This document shows, one piece after another, positions 61,421 to 64,000 of a stretch of DNA of 64,000 nt. The position numbers were made by a program, and so were the translations under genes. Origin of the DNA: JBFMFH01 sp964481395 (GTDB lineage: Bacteria; Acidobacteriota; Vicinamibacteria; Vicinamibacterales; JAKQTR01); assembly GCA_964481395.1 (NCBI GenBank), contig CAYZYG010000007.1, positions 14,578 to 78,577 on the forward strand, in the 5' to 3' direction. Positions within the stretch are counted from its first letter, which is position 1. Each line of letters begins with the position of its first letter. The notes under the pieces were generated by a model. That model did no database searches. It was not told where the DNA came from and worked only from the letters and a program-made list of their open reading frames with translations.

Positions 61421-63484
61421 TTGCCGCGCAGGACCACGACAGTCTGGCTGTGCGGATCGCTGGCCGCGGTGTGGGCGCTGACGGCGCCCGCCGGCGGATT
61501 CGGTCGGACGTGTCCCCGCCAGGACCAGCCGACGTTCCGGTCCGGCGTCGAACTCGTGGCCATCGAGGTGGGAGTGGTGGGGCGCGACGGCGTACCGGTG
61601 ACCGGTCTCGGCCCCGATGATTTCAACGTCGATGTGGACGGCCGCCCGCGGCGCGTCGTCTCGGTCGGCTACGCGGATTTCCTGAAGCGACAGGGCGGGG
61701 ACGCCGGCAGCGTGCCGCCGCTGGCCTCAACCTTCAGTTCGAACGACACCGAAACGAGCGGGAGCGGTCAGGAGCGGTACATCGTCCTGGCCGTCGACCA
61801 GGCCAGCTTCCCGGCGGGGGGTGAACGGAGCGCGATTGAGGCTGCCCGGCGCTTCGTCGATCGGCTCGATGCGTTCGACCGCGTGGCGCTGGCCGCGTTT
61901 CCCCGCCCGGGACCCGTCGTCCTTCCGACCACCGATCGCGAGACGATTCGCAGAGCGCTGTCGCTGGTGGTCGGTCGGGCGGACCCGTTGCAGCCGCCTG
62001 ATCCGGACATCCACTTCAGCGTCAGTGAGGCGCTGGACATTGCCGGCGGTGACACGCGGGTGCTCGACACGGTCTTCCAGCGGGAGTGCGGCCGCTATAC
62101 CACCGGCGTCGATCTGCAGATCTGCCGGACGAACATCGAAGCCGGCGTGCCCGTGGTCATCGACGCGTTGCGCAGGCGCACCTGGCAGAGCCTCAACGGC
62201 CTGCACGGCGTCATCGAGGGCCTCCGGGCCGTCGAGGGGCGCAAGACCGTCGTGCTGCTGAGCGGCGGCATCGCGGGCACGGACGAGCGGGCCGTGCTCG
62301 ACTATTCGAGCGAGGTGCGGGGCATCGCCGAGGCGGCGGCGTCGGCCAACTGCTTCATCTACGCCCTGCACGTCGACCGGAGCTACCTCGACGCCTTCGA
62401 CGTCCAGCGAAACCGCGTGTCCGAGTCACTCTCGCGGGACGCGTTTCTGATGACGACCGGGCTCGACACCATCGTCGGCATGAACGGCGGGGCGAAGTAC
62501 AAGGTCGTGTCGGGCGCGGACTTCGCGTTCGAGCGCGTGGCGAGGGAGATCGCCGGCTATTACCTGCTGGCCGTCGAGGCCGACGCGTCCGATCGCGATG
62601 GCCGGCCGCACCGAATCCGCGTGCGCGTGAATCGGTCCGACGTCGACGTGCGCAGCCGGCCGCAGTTCACGGTCGCGCCGCCCGAACCGGATGCCGCCGC
62701 ACCCGCGGACCGCGTGGCCCGGATGCTCAGGACCGGCGAGATCAATCGGGACCTGCCCATCCGCGTCTCGACCCAGTCGATGCGCGAGCGTGATGAGAGC
62801 CACCTGAACGTCTACGTGCGCGCGGATATCGGCCGGTTCGTGCCGGGCGCGGCCGATCTCCACGTCGGGATCTCGGTCATCGACGCCGCGGGGCGAGAGG
62901 CGGGCACCCTGGTGGAACAAAAGTCTCTGGTCCCGCTGCGGTCCGGCGACGAGACCGTGTGGCCGTACTCCAAGCTCGTCGTGCTGGAGCCGGGCGTCTA
63001 CACGCTGCGGGTGGCCGTCGCGGGCCCCGATGGCGCCGCCGGGTCAGCCGTGCACCGATTCGAGGCCAGACTCGGCCGCGGAGAGGGCGTGCAGTTCAGC
63101 GACCTCCTCATGCTTGACGCCGAGAGCCGGGTCAACGACCAGTTGCTGACGCTCGTTGACGGCCGGTTGCGCGGCACGAGGCTCGGCACGTTCGTCGAGG
63201 TCTACCCGGAGCGCGGGCGGTCGGTGTCGAGCGTGACCTTCGCCCTGGCTCACCGGCCGGGCGCCCCACCGATCATGACCGTCGAGGGCACCATGCGGCC
63301 CCGCGGGCTCGACGGCCGGGTGCGCGTCTCGGCGGAAATCGACGTGCAGCTCCTGCAGCCCGGGGACTACGTGGCGACGGCCACGGCCTTCGACGGCGGT
63401 TCGGTCGTCGGGCAGGTGTCGAGGCCGTTCCGCCTGGATCCCCCGGAGAGCGTCGGTCTGGCGCCCGGCGGGCCGGCACGATAG
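61421..63484 (+). CDS. VWFA-related protein, TTG start, degenerate MIDAS
   Basis: A 687-residue paralogue of the preceding protein without the TPR part. The start is TTG 61421, five bases after GGAGG, giving M(L)PRRTTTVWLCGSL with a signal sequence; the frame is open upstream but lies inside the previous gene. VWFA-related segments are ELVAIEVGVVGRDGVPVTGL and DFNVDVDGRPRRV. The MIDAS position reads AVDQASF. A REC...ICR cysteine pair is again present, as are KTVVLLSGGI and FERVAREIAGYYLLAVEA. The remainder is beta-rich. Function is inferred only from the family. ahcY follows after 84 bp. Confidence 0.82.
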   Translation: MPRRTTTVWLCGSLAAVWALTAPAGGFGRTCPRQDQPTFRSGVELVAIEVGVVGRDGVPVTGLGPDDFNVDVDGRPRRVVSVGYADFLKRQGGDAGSVPPLASTFSSNDTETSGSGQERYIVLAVDQASFPAGGERSAIEAARRFVDRLDAFDRVALAAFPRPGPVVLPTTDRETIRRALSLVVGRADPLQPPDPDIHFSVSEALDIAGGDTRVLDTVFQRECGRYTTGVDLQICRTNIEAGVPVVIDALRRRTWQSLNGLHGVIEGLRAVEGRKTVVLLSGGIAGTDERAVLDYSSEVRGIAEAAASANCFIYALHVDRSYLDAFDVQRNRVSESLSRDAFLMTTGLDTIVGMNGGAKYKVVSGADFAFERVAREIAGYYLLAVEADASDRDGRPHRIRVRVNRSDVDVRSRPQFTVAPPEPDAAAPADRVARMLRTGEINRDLPIRVSTQSMRERDESHLNVYVRADIGRFVPGAADLHVGISVIDAAGREAGTLVEQKSLVPLRSGDETVWPYSKLVVLEPGVYTLRVAVAGPDGAAGSAVHRFEARLGRGEGVQFSDLLMLDAESRVNDQLLTLVDGRLRGTRLGTFVEVYPERGRSVSSVTFALAHRPGAPPIMTVEGTMRPRGLDGRVRVSAEIDVQLLQPGDYVATATAFDGGSVVGQVSRPFRLDPPESVGLAPGGPAR

Positions 63485-63568
63485 AATCAGAAGATTGGAC
63501 AGACGAAAGCGGCCCGAAGATGGGCACCCGGGCGCGGGTTGCGTCGCGGGCATGAAGGAGAGATGCGC

Positions 63569-64000
63569 ATGAGCGTGGCTGTTGAGCGGGTGCATGCATA
63601 CGAGGCGGCGGTCAAGGCTGGCCGGCCGCCGTATAAGGTCGCCGACCTCGGGCTGGCGGAGTGGGGACGGAAGGAAATCCGGTTGGCGGAGCAGGAAATG
63701 CCGGGTCTGATGGCGCTGCGCGAGCGCTACAGCGCCCAGCAGCCGCTCGCGGGCGCGCGGATCACCGGCAGCCTGCACATGACCATCCAGACGGCCGTGC
63801 TCATCGAGACGCTCGCCGCTCTCGGGGCCGATGTCCGCTGGGCCTCCTGCAACATCTTCTCGACGCAGGATCACGCCGCCGCCGCCGTCGTGGTGGGCCG
63901 GCCGGAGACGGGCGGGACGCCGGAGGATCCGAAGGGCATTCCCGTGTTCGCGTGGAAGGGGGAGACGCTCGAGGAGTACTGGTGGTGCACGCGTGAAGCC
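63569..64000 (+). CDS. ahcY: S-adenosylhomocysteinase, 3' truncated by the window
   Basis: The first 144 codons of AhcY/SahH, which hydrolyses S-adenosylhomocysteine to adenosine and homocysteine. Visible motifs: YKVADLGLAEWGRKEI, EMPGLMALRERY, LAGARITGSLHMTIQTAVLI and VRWASCNIFSTQDHAAAAV, all conserved. AAGGAG lies 8 bases before ATG 63569, which is therefore preferred to ATG 63563. The product would supply homocysteine to MetH. I see no SAH riboswitch and no copy of the ATCTAT operator in the 84-bp leader. Confidence 0.96.
   Translation, partial: MSVAVERVHAYEAAVKAGRPPYKVADLGLAEWGRKEIRLAEQEMPGLMALRERYSAQQPLAGARITGSLHMTIQTAVLIETLAALGADVRWASCNIFSTQDHAAAAVVVGRPETGGTPEDPKGIPVFAWKGETLEEYWWCTREA

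Noticed and set aside
63485..63568. SAH riboswitch before ahcY
   Set aside because: The 84-bp leader is too short and I could not find the conserved core.

Overview
The window is very GC-rich, densely coded chromosomal DNA, most likely from an Acidobacteriota bacterium (Vicinamibacteria-like), possibly a metagenome-assembled scaffold. The taxon call is an inference. It rests on three tandem VWFA-related proteins of the type described in acidobacteria, many secreted peptidases and amidohydrolases, 7-bp tandem arrays in most spacers, and a 100-N scaffold gap flanked by an exact 55-bp duplication. I see no tRNA, rRNA, CRISPR array or insertion-sequence transposase.

Layout. 1-9.5 kb: a GH123_N-like glycoside hydrolase (5' cut by the window), a VOC protein, a one-chain 2-oxoacid dehydrogenase E1, an M28 peptidase and SpeA. 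9.6-17 kb: a MITE-like inverted-repeat element running into an amidohydrolase gene, a VWA protein, a PHA-system protein, threonine aldolase, a HAD phosphatase, a DNPH1-like nucleotide hydrolase and a GDSL lipoprotein. 17-23.7 kb (minus): a tightly packed operon with a molybdopterin enzyme, a four-cluster ferredoxin subunit, a DmsC-like anchor, and a TupABC-type tungstate/molybdate importer. Its binding protein is fused to an oxidoreductase-like domain that is interrupted by a c-type heme domain. 24-30 kb: a helical periplasmic protein, a YtcJ-like amidohydrolase, then a decaheme MtrA/DmsE-type cytochrome with an MtrB/PioB porin. 30-36 kb (minus): a nuclease, MetH, and an ArsR-methyltransferase fusion with an operator-like palindrome. 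36-46.6 kb: asparaginase-like protein, M28 peptidase, tricorn-like S41 protease, RsgA, YceI and M14 carboxypeptidase. 47-54 kb: an ACSF3-like acyl-CoA ligase, CcmH, a selenocysteine peroxiredoxin read through an in-frame TGA, a DUF349 protein and PepF starting at CTG. 54-63.5 kb: an orphan secreted protein and three VWFA proteins. The window ends in ahcY.

How the genes fit together. The molybdopterin operon couples a metal-dependent redox enzyme to its own metal supply. The MtrAB-like pair could carry electrons across the outer membrane. CcmH supplies part of the cytochrome c maturation that both would need. MetH, AhcY and the ArsR-methyltransferase all belong to the methionine/S-adenosylhomocysteine cycle.

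The strongest candidates for new biology are the TupA-oxidoreductase-cytochrome fusion, the selenocysteine peroxiredoxin with a bacterial SECIS-like hairpin, a GGGATCC heptamer array lying in frame inside metH, and the inverted-repeat element that forms the 3' end of an amidohydrolase gene.
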